DNA from: Candidatus Tritonobacter lacicola
Lineage (GTDB): Bacteria > Auribacterota > Tritonobacteria > Tritonobacterales > Tritonobacteraceae
Assembly: GCA_030765135.1 (NCBI GenBank)
Contig: JAVCDC010000065.1
Location: 1 to 51,620 of the forward strand
Reading direction: 5' to 3'
DNA: 51,620 nucleotides
Positions within the stretch are counted from its first letter, which is position 1; each line of letters opens with the position of its first letter. Below are positions 35,301 through 43,900 of the stretch, piece by piece. The notes beneath the pieces were generated by a model, which was not told the DNA's origin, searched no databases, and saw only the letters and a list, made by a program, of their open reading frames with translations. The position numbers and the translations under genes are program-made.

Positions 35301-36880
35301 GGCTGGAATCTCCGGAAGTGCTCCAACTGCTTGAAAAACTTCGTAATGCCGGAACTCCTCTGGGTGAATACGTTAATGGAAGGTTCTATCGTGGAATCTT
35401 GACCGGCTTAAACGAAGCCTTTGTCGTGGACCGTGCCACCCGCGACCGCCTGATTGCAGAAGACCCCAAATCGGAAGAAATCCTGAAGCCTTTTCTCCGG
35501 GGGCGGGATGTAAAACGCTGGAGAGTGGAACCGAAGGATCTGTGGTTAATTTTTACACGCCGCGGAATTGATATCAAAAGATATCCGGCCATCAAAAAGC
35601 ATCTGGAGAAATACCGCAAAAAATTGAAACCCAGACCTAACAATTGGCCGTCTGACAAGCAATGGTCGGGACGCAAACCGGGCTCATATAAGTGGTATGA
35701 GATACAGGATAATATTGCTTATTATAAGGAGTTTGAAGAACAGCAAATCGTTTGGGGCAATCTCGCAACTCACCCAAAATTTTCATTTGCCAATGCAGGG
35801 TATTACCTTAGTGCGCCGGCGGTTTTAATGGTTACAGATAACCCCTATGTTCTTGGCATTCTTAATTCGAAACTTACACACTATGTTGTTTCTCAATCTG
35901 CGGCCACAAGGCAAGGTGGATATGTTGAATTCAAGCCCATGTATATTTCGAATCTGAGTATCCCGGATCCTTCGCAAGATATTAAAGCTAAGATTTTTAA
36001 TTTGGTTATTAATGCCGAAAAGGCTACTGGCAATCAACTTGTTGAAATTGAAAATAGAATCGATAAAGAAGTGTATAGGTTATTTAATCTAACAGAAGAA
36101 GAAATCACCCTCATCGAATCGTCTATTGGACCCTCTAGAACGAAAGCGGAAATAAAATCGGATCTTCGTTCGATATTGCTGCCGGCTCTGAAGGAGATGT
36201 CACCATATTTCAACCTGGAGACAGTATCTGTCCGGTTAAAGGGAGTTGGAATAGAGGCTCCATCTACAACTGTAACAACCTATCTCTCTGAATTCATATC
36301 AGAGGGCTTATTATATGACGCCGGGAGGGGATGGTATTCCCGCATCGCGAAACCATTCGCTCTCGATACTGCTCCTGTAAAAAAGATCATCACCAAAATA
36401 AAAAAAGCCTTCCCTCTCCTTGATTTCTCCTGCTGGTCAACAGAACAGATCAATCCGTATATGCATCATCTTTTAGGCAAGTCCGTAACATTCGTTTATA
36501 CGGACCGTGATCTTATGCCGGCTGTTTATGAGGAACTTCAGGGTTGGCAAGGATATAAAGTCTATCTGGATCCCTCATCGGATGAAGCGAAGAAAAATTT
36601 TCGGGTTGAGGAGAAGACGATCGTCATCCGTCCGGAGAGCAAAGACTCCCCGGGAGGGGAAGGCCATACGGCATCCATTGAGAAATTGCTCACGGATTTG
36701 TCTATTGAGGTCGAGAAACTGCCGCTTATGAGCCTCGGTGAATTCCAGGATATGGCCTGGCGCGCCGTAACCTCTGCCCGAATCTCCATGGGAACTTTAC
36801 TCCGCTATGCTCGTAGGAGGTACCGGGAACCATCAAATATGTTTGGCGAAAACTGGTGCAGGCAGAGGGTCAAACCCTAA
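32312..36880 (+). CDS. Type IIG/PglX-like adenine methyltransferase fused to an AbiEi-like domain
   Basis: A 1522-residue protein. The N-terminal about 500 residues include an R-type region (YLFFVLELKKDHYTRTHL, a possible nuclease strand). Then SFYTPRVVVDFM, methyltransferase motif I DPACGSGAFPMGIL near 575 and motif IV LGNPPYV near 852 mark an N6-adenine methyltransferase of the Eco57I/PglX class, followed by a target-recognition-like region to about 1265. The last about 240 residues are different: a winged-helix-like start (APSTTVTTYLSEFISEGLL, GRGWYSR), CWSTEQINPYMHHLLG, and SIEKLLTDLSIEVEKLPLM with LRYARRR. That is the pattern of DUF6577/AbiEi-type antitoxin proteins as I know them. The TAATG junction makes the ATG at 32312 more likely than the TTG at 32276. 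It probably marks, and may cut, DNA for the helicase system. Confidence 0.88.
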   Translation: MNIQPLKAQIKEALQTFRSGSARENALKLLNVLGYRSDRTLDLDGSPEAFLQQFDRDSDRPFRKDKALFDRWKSIDFLFQLTDTEVRNAGMQGDLPFDSSTGYDGKTYSSYLFFVLELKKDHYTRTHLSQITREINRLFTMPVMVFFKQEGTLTLAVINRRISKRDPDKDVLKKVTLIKDIRIEDPHRAHIEILYDLSFPAICAKAQPSNFIELHAAWQKALDASELNKLFYKELALWYYWAATRVRFPVPPYVEDEEAYQKESLIRLVTRLIFIWFMREKELVPADILQSGKLTSILKDFDPQSENDSSFYKAILQNLFFSTLDTTMKERDFRRQRSFQGKNKDYMEHKVFRHEKLFREGVQLKDLFGEIPFLNGGLFECLDHFDEEEKVIRVDGFSDIAKHQPVVPNHVFFLPETDAKELGVDLNQVFDTRNKRYKVRGLIDLLENYKFTVVENTPIEEEIALDPELLGLAFENLLASYNPETGTTARKQTGSFYTPRVVVDFMVDESLIAYLKAKLLGPDTSSSKAGGGKGKSSKIEKRLRNLLSYRETLVELTDKETDQLIEAIDHCKIVDPACGSGAFPMGILHKLVHILQSIDPGNERWKTKLLDRTPVEIQEDVTRMLEGTSLDYVRKLGLIQNCIYGVDIQPIAIEIAKLRFFISLLVDYRKDPKKPNLGIQPLPNLDYKLMQGDSLIEDFYGISLSPETVEKEEQKLLIDDRLEVKGLIDTLWRKQSEYLNAWRLKDKERLKKEVEGTIIKIFHHEIEIKKKPYFEALKVLKDQSDQVKNLEQKQKYYAAGKAKIDKKFDFDFVAVERELREYTRGYRRRPFFPWHLYFAEVFQDNGGFDIALGNPPYVRQEKIRTLKPALQKQYECFTGTADLYTYFYERSITLLCDGGILTFISSNKFFRSGYGQKLRAYLGKNASLQQVIDFGDAPVFTAIAYPTIIVLGKNTPQINKFFAMTWKPGPPINDFVSIYEKQRFAMDQESLTPAGWRLESPEVLQLLEKLRNAGTPLGEYVNGRFYRGILTGLNEAFVVDRATRDRLIAEDPKSEEILKPFLRGRDVKRWRVEPKDLWLIFTRRGIDIKRYPAIKKHLEKYRKKLKPRPNNWPSDKQWSGRKPGSYKWYEIQDNIAYYKEFEEQQIVWGNLATHPKFSFANAGYYLSAPAVLMVTDNPYVLGILNSKLTHYVVSQSAATRQGGYVEFKPMYISNLSIPDPSQDIKAKIFNLVINAEKATGNQLVEIENRIDKEVYRLFNLTEEEITLIESSIGPSRTKAEIKSDLRSILLPALKEMSPYFNLETVSVRLKGVGIEAPSTTVTTYLSEFISEGLLYDAGRGWYSRIAKPFALDTAPVKKIITKIKKAFPLLDFSCWSTEQINPYMHHLLGKSVTFVYTDRDLMPAVYEELQGWQGYKVYLDPSSDEAKKNFRVEEKTIVIRPESKDSPGGEGHTASIEKLLTDLSIEVEKLPLMSLGEFQDMAWRAVTSARISMGTLLRYARRRYREPSNMFGENWCRQRVKP

Positions 36881-36944
36881 ATAATAAGTTGAAGGGGACA
36901 CCCCGCAGTTGCTGTTCGAAATCTTAGAGGGAGACTCTCAGCAA

Positions 36945-37076
36945 TTACTTTGAACCTGAGGACCGCTCCCCGGCCCTCTTCCCTCTTAATTTCAGGAGAA
37001 TCTTGAGGTCTTCTCTATCCCTCCCTCGCCCGGCTGCCTTCTTCATTGTTATCAGGTCGTCCAGGGAGGCGAAATA
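36945..37076 (-). pseudogene. C-terminal remnant of a nucleotidyltransferase (AbiEii-like)
   Basis: In frame directly after the stop of the small gene at 37077-37262, the minus strand encodes FASLDDLITMKKAAGRGRDR, EDLKILLKLRGKRA and a stop. The L-x-D-L-I-x-M-K-x-x-A-G-R-x-x-D-x-x-D pattern is the usual C-terminus of toxin-type nucleotidyltransferases. The catalytic GS-x-D part is absent, so the 5' and middle of the gene have been deleted. The rest of the gap 36881-36944 has nothing notable. Confidence 0.7.
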
Positions 37077-37262
37077 TTATGAGCGTTTAATGATTTCAAA
37101 AGGCTTTCTGTGTCCATTTCGAATCAGCATCTCCGCGATTTCTCTCGACCTCTGAAACATCATCCGGAAGCGTTCTTCCACACTCAACGAAAGCTGGTAA
37201 TCCAGCTCAAAGTCAAGCTCGAGCTCATCATCATCCGTGTCGCTCTTGAAAATCGGTGTCAT
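37077..37262 (-). CDS. Small protein typically paired with a nucleotidyltransferase
   Basis: 61 residues from the ATG at 37262, chosen because AGGAA lies 8 nt upstream; a longer frame to 37325 is possible. It has an acidic stretch (SDTDDDELELDFELD) followed by LSVEERFRMMFQRSREIAEM and NGHRKPFEIIKRS. Similar small proteins occur just upstream of nucleotidyltransferase-fold toxin genes; here only the tail of that partner is left. Probably an antitoxin-like or accessory component that has outlived its partner, an inference. Confidence 0.6.
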   Translation of the reverse strand: MTPIFKSDTDDDELELDFELDYQLSLSVEERFRMMFQRSREIAEMLIRNGHRKPFEIIKRS

Positions 37263-37348
37263 GTACTCTTTCCTACCAGATCGACAATCCGTGTATGAGG
37301 CTTTTTTACATTGTACCATAATCAAGAGCGCCCTGGCGCACCAATACT

Positions 37349-37379
37349 AATGCCCTAACCCATTACGGGTTAGGGCATT
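37349..37379. other. 13-bp perfect hairpin
   Basis: AATGCCCTAACCC (37349-37361) pairs perfectly with GGGTTAGGGCATT (37367-37379) around ATTAC. It lies between the start of the small gene at 37262 and the stop of the propeller protein at 37428. No T-run follows on either strand, so it could be a terminator without a U-tract or a repeat element. Confidence 0.5.
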
Positions 37380-37427
37380 GAAGATGGTCGGGGCGACTGG
37401 ATTAAGACATTAAATCGGAACTGCGCC

Positions 37428-40400
37428 TTATTCCGTACTGATCGCCGTCATACCAACCGCGTCATTCCCTATAGGAATGACCCACAAGTCGCGAGCAAGG
37501 GCAGACGGGTTCCTGGCATAGCAATCCCAGTATATCCAGTCGCCGGGAACAAGGGCGTTGTAGTAGTACAGGTTCACGTCCCCCGCACCCTCCTTCTTAA
37601 GGATCGCCAGGTCCTCCTTGCCGTCGTTGTCGGCGTCTATGGCGGTCAGCCCTATCGCGTCGTTGCCCGCCGGCATCAGCCACATGTCCCGCGCGAGAGC
37701 AGAGGGATTCCGTGCAAAACAGTCCCAGTATATCCAGTCGCCCTCCACCAGGTTGTTGTACACGTAAAGATTCACATCCCCAGCGCCCTCCTTCTTCAGG
37801 ATGGCAAGGCCCCTCCCTGCGCCAACGCCTATGTCCGTCAGGCCGATGGCATCGTTTCCGGCAGGCATCAGCCACATGTCCCTGGCCATGGCGGACGGGT
37901 TCCGACTGAAGCAGTCCCAGTAAAGCCAGTCGCCGGGAACAAGGGCATTGTAGTAGTACAGGTTCACGTCCCCCGCTCCCTCCTTCTTCAGGATAGCAAG
38001 ATCATCCAGCCCGTCGGCGTTCATGTCATCCACTCTAGCGATGCCTATCGCGTCGTTGCCCGTCGGCATTATCCACAGGTCGCGCGCCACGGAGGACGGG
38101 TTCCGCGCATCGCAATCCCAGTAGCTCCAGTCTCCACCTACGATGCTGTTGTATAGGTAGAGGTTCACGTCGCCGGCTCCTTCCTTCTTCATAACGTAGA
38201 GCCTGTCCGGGCTGCCACCCGTTGCTGTCATACCTATCGCGTCGTTACCTGTCGGTATGATCCACATGTCCCTGGCCATGGCGGACGGGTTCCGGCTTAA
38301 GCAGTCCCAGTACAACCAGTCGCCCGGCACCAGGCCGTTGTAATAGTAGAGGTTCACGTCGCCAGCGCCTTCCTTCTTCATGATCGCCAGCTTGTTCTCC
38401 AGATGGGTCGGCCGCCCTGAAAAGACATACAGCATGTTGTTATCTGAACCAACATAGATCCTACCGTCTGAGCCTATTGCTGGGGAAGATTCAACATCTC
38501 CTCCAGTCCCGTATGTCCAGGCGAGCGCGCCGTCGGAGCCGAGTGCGTACACGTTGTTGTCATAAGACCCAATATAAAGCCGCCCGTCGGAGCCGATGGC
38601 GGGGGAGGAGGACACCCGGTCCCCGGTCCCGTAGCTCCAGGCGATCGCGCCATCGGAGCCGAGTGCGTACACGTTGTTGTCACATGATCCCACGCAGAGC
38701 CTCCCGCCGGAGCCCACGGCGGGGGAGGAGGTCACCAAGTACCCGGTCCCGTAGCTCCACGTGAGCGCGCCATCGGAGCCGAGTGCGTACACGTTGTTAT
38801 CCCAGGACCCCACGTAGATTTTCTCCTCGGAGCCCACGGCGGGGGAGGAGGTTACCCAGTCCCCGGTCCCGTAGCTCCAGGCGATCGCGCCGTCGGAGTT
38901 GAGTGCGTACACGTTGTTATCCCAGGAGCCCACGTAGACCCTCCCGCTGGCGCCTATGGCGGGGGAGGAGGTTACCCAGCCCCCGGTCCCGTAGTTCCAC
39001 GCGCGCGTGCCGTCGGAGTTGAGTGCGTACACGTTGTCGTTCCAGGCCCCCGCATAGACCCTCCCGTCCGGTCCTATCGCGGGGGAGGATTGCACGCGGT
39101 ATCCAATGCTGCACGTCCACGCGAGCGTGCCATCGGAGTTGAGGGCGCACACATTGCCGTCATTATCCCCCACATAAATTCGCCCATCAGGCCCCACCGC
39201 AGCGGAAGAGTCCACCAAGGCGCCGGTCCCGTAATCCCACGCGAGCGTGCCATCGGAGTTGAGGGCGCATATAGCGCGGGGGGAGTAAACGTCGTTATCC
39301 GGCACGTAGATCATGCCCCCGTGGCCTATTGCTGGGGAAGAGGACACAGCGTCCCCGGTGATGTAGCTCCACGCAAGTGCCGCCGTCGAGGGTCCGGGGT
39401 ACGAGCTCAACCCCGTGCGCATCGGGTCGTGGCGGAACATTGGCCAGGGAGGCGGCGTTGGCGTGATGGTGGGCGTCCGTGTAATCGTAGGCGTCAAGGT
39501 GATTGTGGGGGTCCGGGTAACCGTAGGTGTGCTTGTAGGCGTGGCCGTCAGGAGCCCTGTTGGCGTCCGGGTCGGCGTTGACGTCCGCGTGGGTGTTGCC
39601 GTAGGCGTCCCTGTGGGGGTCCCCGTCGCCGTAGGCGGCGACTCCTGGAACGCGAAGAGCCTGTCGTACGACCCAACGAAGACTCCCCCCTCACCGCCTA
39701 TGGCGGGAGACGACCACACCCGCTCCCCTACCAGGTAGCTCCACTGGAGGCTGCCCGACGAATCGAGGGCGTATATATTCCCGTCGCCACTGTAGGAGCC
39801 CGCGTACACCCTCCCCGCGGCGTCCAGAGCTGGGGACGAGGGAACGCTGCCGGCGGTCAAGTAGCTCCACGCAAAAGAGCCCGCCGAGGTGAGCGCGTAG
39901 ATATTGTTATCGCCGGAGCCCACGTACACATTGCCGTTGGTGCCCACAGCCGGGGAGGAGTCCACCCAATCACCGGCGGCGTAGGTCCACACAAGAACCC
40001 CCGCCTGCGTGAGGGCGTAGAGGTTGTTGTCCTGTGACCCGACATAGAGACGTCCGCCGGGGCCCAGGGCGGGCGAGGAGCGCACGTTCCCCCCCGTCGC
40101 GTAGCTCCACAGGAGCGAGCCGGATGACGTGAGGGAATAGACGTTGCCGTCCGGGTCACCGATAAAGACGCCTCCTCCGGGCCCAAGGGCGGGGGCAGAG
40201 TACTTATCATACCAGAAGGTAACATAGCTCCACGAGAGGGCGCCGACCGAGGTGAGGGCGTAGAGAGCGCCGCCTGAGGAGCCCGCGTAGACCTCGCCCC
40301 CGTAGCCCACGGTGAGGGCGGTCCGCGAGATGCCCCCTCCCGTCGCGTAGCTCCAGGAGAGGGTCCCGTCCGATTCCAACGAGTAGATATTTTTGTCCCA

Positions 40401-40808
40401 GGAGCCGGCGAGGACCCTCCCATCAGGGCCGACAACCGGCGAAGCGTACACGCCCGCCCCCGTCGCGTAGCTCCAGAAAAGCGAGCCGTACGAGTTCAGG
40501 GCGTACACGTTGTTGTCGCCCGACGAGGCCCCCGCGTAGACCCGTCCCTCGTTATCCACCACGGGCGAGGACTCGACCCCTGCACCCGTTACGTAGCTCC
40601 ACAGGAAGACGCCCAGGGTGGGCCCCTCGTACAGGCTCCTTCCAGTGTGCGATAGGTCGTTTCTGAACATCGGCCATGGGGCATAGGGAGTGGGTGTAGC
40701 TGTGGGTTGGGCCCGGGCAGCCGCGGCAAAGAGCACTACGAGAACCACCGCTGTAGCGACAATGCTTGTACGTCCCATGAGAAATCCACGTCGCCTTCCC
40801 TCGCGCAT
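37428..40808 (-). CDS. Secreted double eight-bladed propeller protein with five-repeat module
   Basis: A 1126-residue exported protein. An Arg-rich start (MREGRRRGFLMGRTS) and a long hydrophobic core ending AARAQ form the signal peptide; GGAGG lies 9 nt before the ATG at 40808. After PTATPTPYA, residues about 40-386 are an eight-bladed PQQ/BamB-like propeller introduced by WPMFRNDLSHTGRS, with blades of 40 residues of the type SSPAVGxxGxVYVGSxDNNxYAL. Residues about 390-453 are a Thr/Pro linker, residues about 455-803 a second eight-bladed propeller introduced by WPMFRHDPMRTGLS, and residues 807-1126 the five-repeat module. Such propellers usually bind ligands or proteins; I see no enzyme domain. 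The N- and C-terminal blocks match those of the giant protein upstream, so the two probably arose by duplication. Confidence 0.88.
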   Translation of the reverse strand: MREGRRRGFLMGRTSIVATAVVLVVLFAAAARAQPTATPTPYAPWPMFRNDLSHTGRSLYEGPTLGVFLWSYVTGAGVESSPVVDNEGRVYAGASSGDNNVYALNSYGSLFWSYATGAGVYASPVVGPDGRVLAGSWDKNIYSLESDGTLSWSYATGGGISRTALTVGYGGEVYAGSSGGALYALTSVGALSWSYVTFWYDKYSAPALGPGGGVFIGDPDGNVYSLTSSGSLLWSYATGGNVRSSPALGPGGRLYVGSQDNNLYALTQAGVLVWTYAAGDWVDSSPAVGTNGNVYVGSGDNNIYALTSAGSFAWSYLTAGSVPSSPALDAAGRVYAGSYSGDGNIYALDSSGSLQWSYLVGERVWSSPAIGGEGGVFVGSYDRLFAFQESPPTATGTPTGTPTATPTRTSTPTRTPTGLLTATPTSTPTVTRTPTITLTPTITRTPTITPTPPPWPMFRHDPMRTGLSSYPGPSTAALAWSYITGDAVSSSPAIGHGGMIYVPDNDVYSPRAICALNSDGTLAWDYGTGALVDSSAAVGPDGRIYVGDNDGNVCALNSDGTLAWTCSIGYRVQSSPAIGPDGRVYAGAWNDNVYALNSDGTRAWNYGTGGWVTSSPAIGASGRVYVGSWDNNVYALNSDGAIAWSYGTGDWVTSSPAVGSEEKIYVGSWDNNVYALGSDGALTWSYGTGYLVTSSPAVGSGGRLCVGSCDNNVYALGSDGAIAWSYGTGDRVSSSPAIGSDGRLYIGSYDNNVYALGSDGALAWTYGTGGDVESSPAIGSDGRIYVGSDNNMLYVFSGRPTHLENKLAIMKKEGAGDVNLYYYNGLVPGDWLYWDCLSRNPSAMARDMWIIPTGNDAIGMTATGGSPDRLYVMKKEGAGDVNLYLYNSIVGGDWSYWDCDARNPSSVARDLWIMPTGNDAIGIARVDDMNADGLDDLAILKKEGAGDVNLYYYNALVPGDWLYWDCFSRNPSAMARDMWLMPAGNDAIGLTDIGVGAGRGLAILKKEGAGDVNLYVYNNLVEGDWIYWDCFARNPSALARDMWLMPAGNDAIGLTAIDADNDGKEDLAILKKEGAGDVNLYYYNALVPGDWIYWDCYARNPSALARDLWVIPIGNDAVGMTAISTE
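37431..38390 (-). repeat. Five-repeat C-terminal module, copy B (320 aa)
   Basis: Five repeats of 63, 67, 64, 66 and 60 residues, starting LAIMKKEGAGDVNLYYYN. Repeat 1 ends GGSPDR, repeat 2 DDMNADGLDD, repeat 3 DIGVGAGRG, repeat 4 DADNDGKED, and repeat 5 the C-terminus. These inter-repeat signatures are in the same order as in copies A and C. Confidence 0.93.
38400..40690 (-). repeat. Two PQQ-like propeller arrays of about 120 bp blades
   Basis: Sixteen blades of about 40 codons. Between roughly 38500 and 39260 the blade units are very similar even at the DNA level (GTCCCGTAGCTCCAGGCGA and GAGTGCGTACACGTTGTTGT recur each about 120 nt), and the same words occur in the third propeller of the next gene at 42040-42640. 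Confidence 0.9.
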
Positions 40809-40998
40809 AAATCGCACCCTCCACCCGCGGTCCGCTTTTACCATGAAATCTCGATTCCCCGGGCCGTCACGTCACGTAGCAGTCACCCCGGCGCAAAGCA
40901 CCACGGCCCGACAGAAAACATGGCCCCGCGCTCTTGGCCGCACCCGTTTAGGGGATTTCGCCCCGCTGCCGCTAGGTATCTGCCCTTACAGGGCCCCC

Positions 40999-43900
40999 TT
41001 ATCTTTTCCACCATACCCTGATTGCGGTTATCCCCACCGCGTCGTTCCCCGTGGGGATTATCCAGAGGTCCTGTGCAAGCGTCGACGGGTTGCGCGCCAG
41101 AGCATCCCAGTAGCCCCAGTCGCCGGTCAACAGCGCGTTGTAGTAGTACAGGTTCACGTCCCCTGCGCCTTCCTTCTTCAAGACCGAGAGGTCATCCACC
41201 CCGTCCCCGTCCATATCGATGGCCGTGATACCTATGGCATCGTTCCCTGACGGTATTATCCATAGATCTTTTGCCAGAGGGGACGGGTTCCTCGATACGG
41301 CGTCCCAGTACGACCAGTCTCCTTCTACAAGGTTCCTGTAGACGTATAGGTTCACGTCCCCCTCCCCTTCTTTCTTCAGGATCGCGAGGCCCCTCTCTCC
41401 GTCTCCCTTCCCTATGTCCGTCAGGCCCACCGCGTCGTTCCCCGTTGGGATCAACCACAGGTCGCGAGCCAGGGGTGTCGGGTTCCTCGATACGGCGTCC
41501 CAGTAGCCCCAGTCGCCGGTCAACAGCGCGTTGTAGTAGTACAGGTTCACGTCCCCTCTCCCCTCCTTCTTCAGGATGGCGAGGTCCTTCAGCCCGTCGG
41601 CGTTCATGTCCTCCACGCTGGCGATGCCTATCGCGTCGTTACCCGCCGGCATTATCCAGAGGTCGCGAGCCACGGCGGACGGGTTCCTCGCCAGGGCGTC
41701 CCAGTACGACCAGTCGCTGTCCTCAAGGCCTTCGTAGAGGTACAGGTTCACGTCGCCCGCCCCCTCCTTCTTCATCACGTAGAGCCTGTCCGGGCTGCCA
41801 CCCGGCACAGACGCCATCCCCACGGCGTCGTTCCCCGTCGGGATAATCCACAGGTCACGCGCCATAGGCGAGGGGTTTCTCGCCAGCGCGTTCCAGTAGG
41901 TCCGGTCACCCGCGACGAGGTCGTTGTAGAAGTAGAGGTTGACGTCGCCTCTCCCATCCTTTTTCAGGATGGCGAGCTTCCACGCTACCCCGTCGAGACA
42001 GTACAGCATGTGGTCCTCGGAACCGACGTAGATCCTCCCGTCAGAGCCTATGGCGGGAGAAGAGGACACGCTGCCTCCGGTCCCGTAGCTCCACGCGAGC
42101 GCGCCGTCGGAGTCGAGTGCGTACACGTTGTTGTCCCAAGACCCCACGTAGACCCTCCCCCCGGCGCCCACGGCGGGGGAGGAGTCGTACACAATGTCTC
42201 CCGTGCCGTACGTCCAGGAGAGCGCGCCGTCGGAGTTGAGTGCGTACACGTTGTTGTCCCCGGACCCGATGTAGAGCCTCCCGCCGGTGCCCACGGCGGG
42301 GGAAGAGGAGACCCAGGTTCCGGTCTCGTACGTCCAGGCGAGCGCGCCGTCGGCGGCGATGGCGCACACGTTGTTGTCCCACGACCCCACATAGATCCTC
42401 CCGTCGGAACCTATGGCGGGGGAAGAGGTCACACAGGAGCCGGTCCCGTAGCTCCAGGCGAGCGCGCCGTCGGAGTTGAGTGCGTACACGTTGTTGTCCC
42501 AGGAACCGACGTAGACCCTCTTATCAGACCCGATAGCGGGGGAGGAGGAGACAGAGACTCCGGTCATGTACGTCCACGCGAGCGTGCCGTCGGAGTCCAG
42601 AGCGTACACACCGGAGTCCCATGACCCTACATAGAGCCTCCCGTCGGAGCCCACGGCGGGGGAAGAGTCCACCCAGAATCCGGTAACGTAGCTCCACGCG
42701 AGCGTGCCGGCGGAGTCTATGGCGTACACGTTGTCGTCCCAGGACCCCATGTAGACCATCCCGTCGGCGCCTATGGCGGCGGAAGACCATACGAACGATC
42801 CAGAACCGCTTATGTAACTCCACGCCAGCGCGCCGTCGGAGTTCACGGCGCACATCGTGCTGGGGGAATAGGCGTCATTATCCGGCACGTAGACTCTCCC
42901 CCCGGTCCCTATTGCGGGAGAGGAGGAGACGCCGCCGCCCGTGACGTAGCTCCACGCCATCGCCACCGTCGAGGGGCCCCGGTACTCGCTCCGCCCCATA
43001 CGCATCTGGTTATTATGGAACATCGGCCAGGGGGCGTACGGTGTGGCCGTCTGTAAAGGCGTCGGAGTCTCTGTCTGCGTGACCGTGGCAGTCGCCGAAG
43101 GTGTTGGCGTCTGAGGCATCGTCGGTATTTCCGTGGGTGTGCGTGTCGGCGGCGGAGTCGTCACCGTTGGCGTGTGAGTGGGCGTATTGGTCGGCGTCTC
43201 CGTGGGCGTATCGGTTACAGTCGGCGTCGGAGTGGGCCCTGTCGGAGTGTGAGTGGGCGTGGCGGTGATAGAGGGCGTACTGGTAATTACCGGCGTGGAG
43301 ACCCCAATCGCGTACAGCATGTCGTCATTCGACCCCACGTAGAGCCTTCCGTCGGAGCCTATGGCGGGAGAGGAGGACACACTGCCTCCGGTCATATAGG
43401 TCCATAAGAGAGAGCCCGTGGAGTTGAGGGCGTAACCACCGTTGTCTTGAGAGCCCACGTACACATGCCCGCTGGAGTCTATGGCGGGGGAAGACTGAGT
43501 TACATAATTCCCTGTTACATAGCTCCATGAAAGTGAACCCGTGGAGTTGAGCGTGTAAATAGTACTGTCCCAGGACCCGACATGGACTCTCCCTACAGTA
43601 CCTATGGCGGGGGATGAATATATATTGCCTCCGGTCATATAGGTCCACGTGAGGGAGCCGTTGGAGTTGAAAGCGTAAACACCATGGTCTTGAGAGCCCA
43701 CGTATATTTGCCCCTCAGAGCTTATGGCGGGGGAAGAGGATACATAGCCCCCTGTCATGTAGGTCCACGAGAGTGAGCCCGTGGAGTTGAGGGCGTACAC
43801 GTTGTAGTCAAGCGACCCGACATAGACTTTGCCCCCGGGGCCCAGGGCTGGAGAGGAATCTATGCTGTCTCCGGTCGTGTAGAACCACCTGATAGTGCCG

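Noticed and set aside
37349-37379. Intrinsic terminator
   Set aside because: The stem is perfect, but there is no T-run on either side, so only a hairpin is reported.
41271-42624. Arg/Ser-rich plus-strand frames opposite the propeller genes
   Set aside because: Their apparent repeats are just the blades read backwards; low-complexity products with no start signals.
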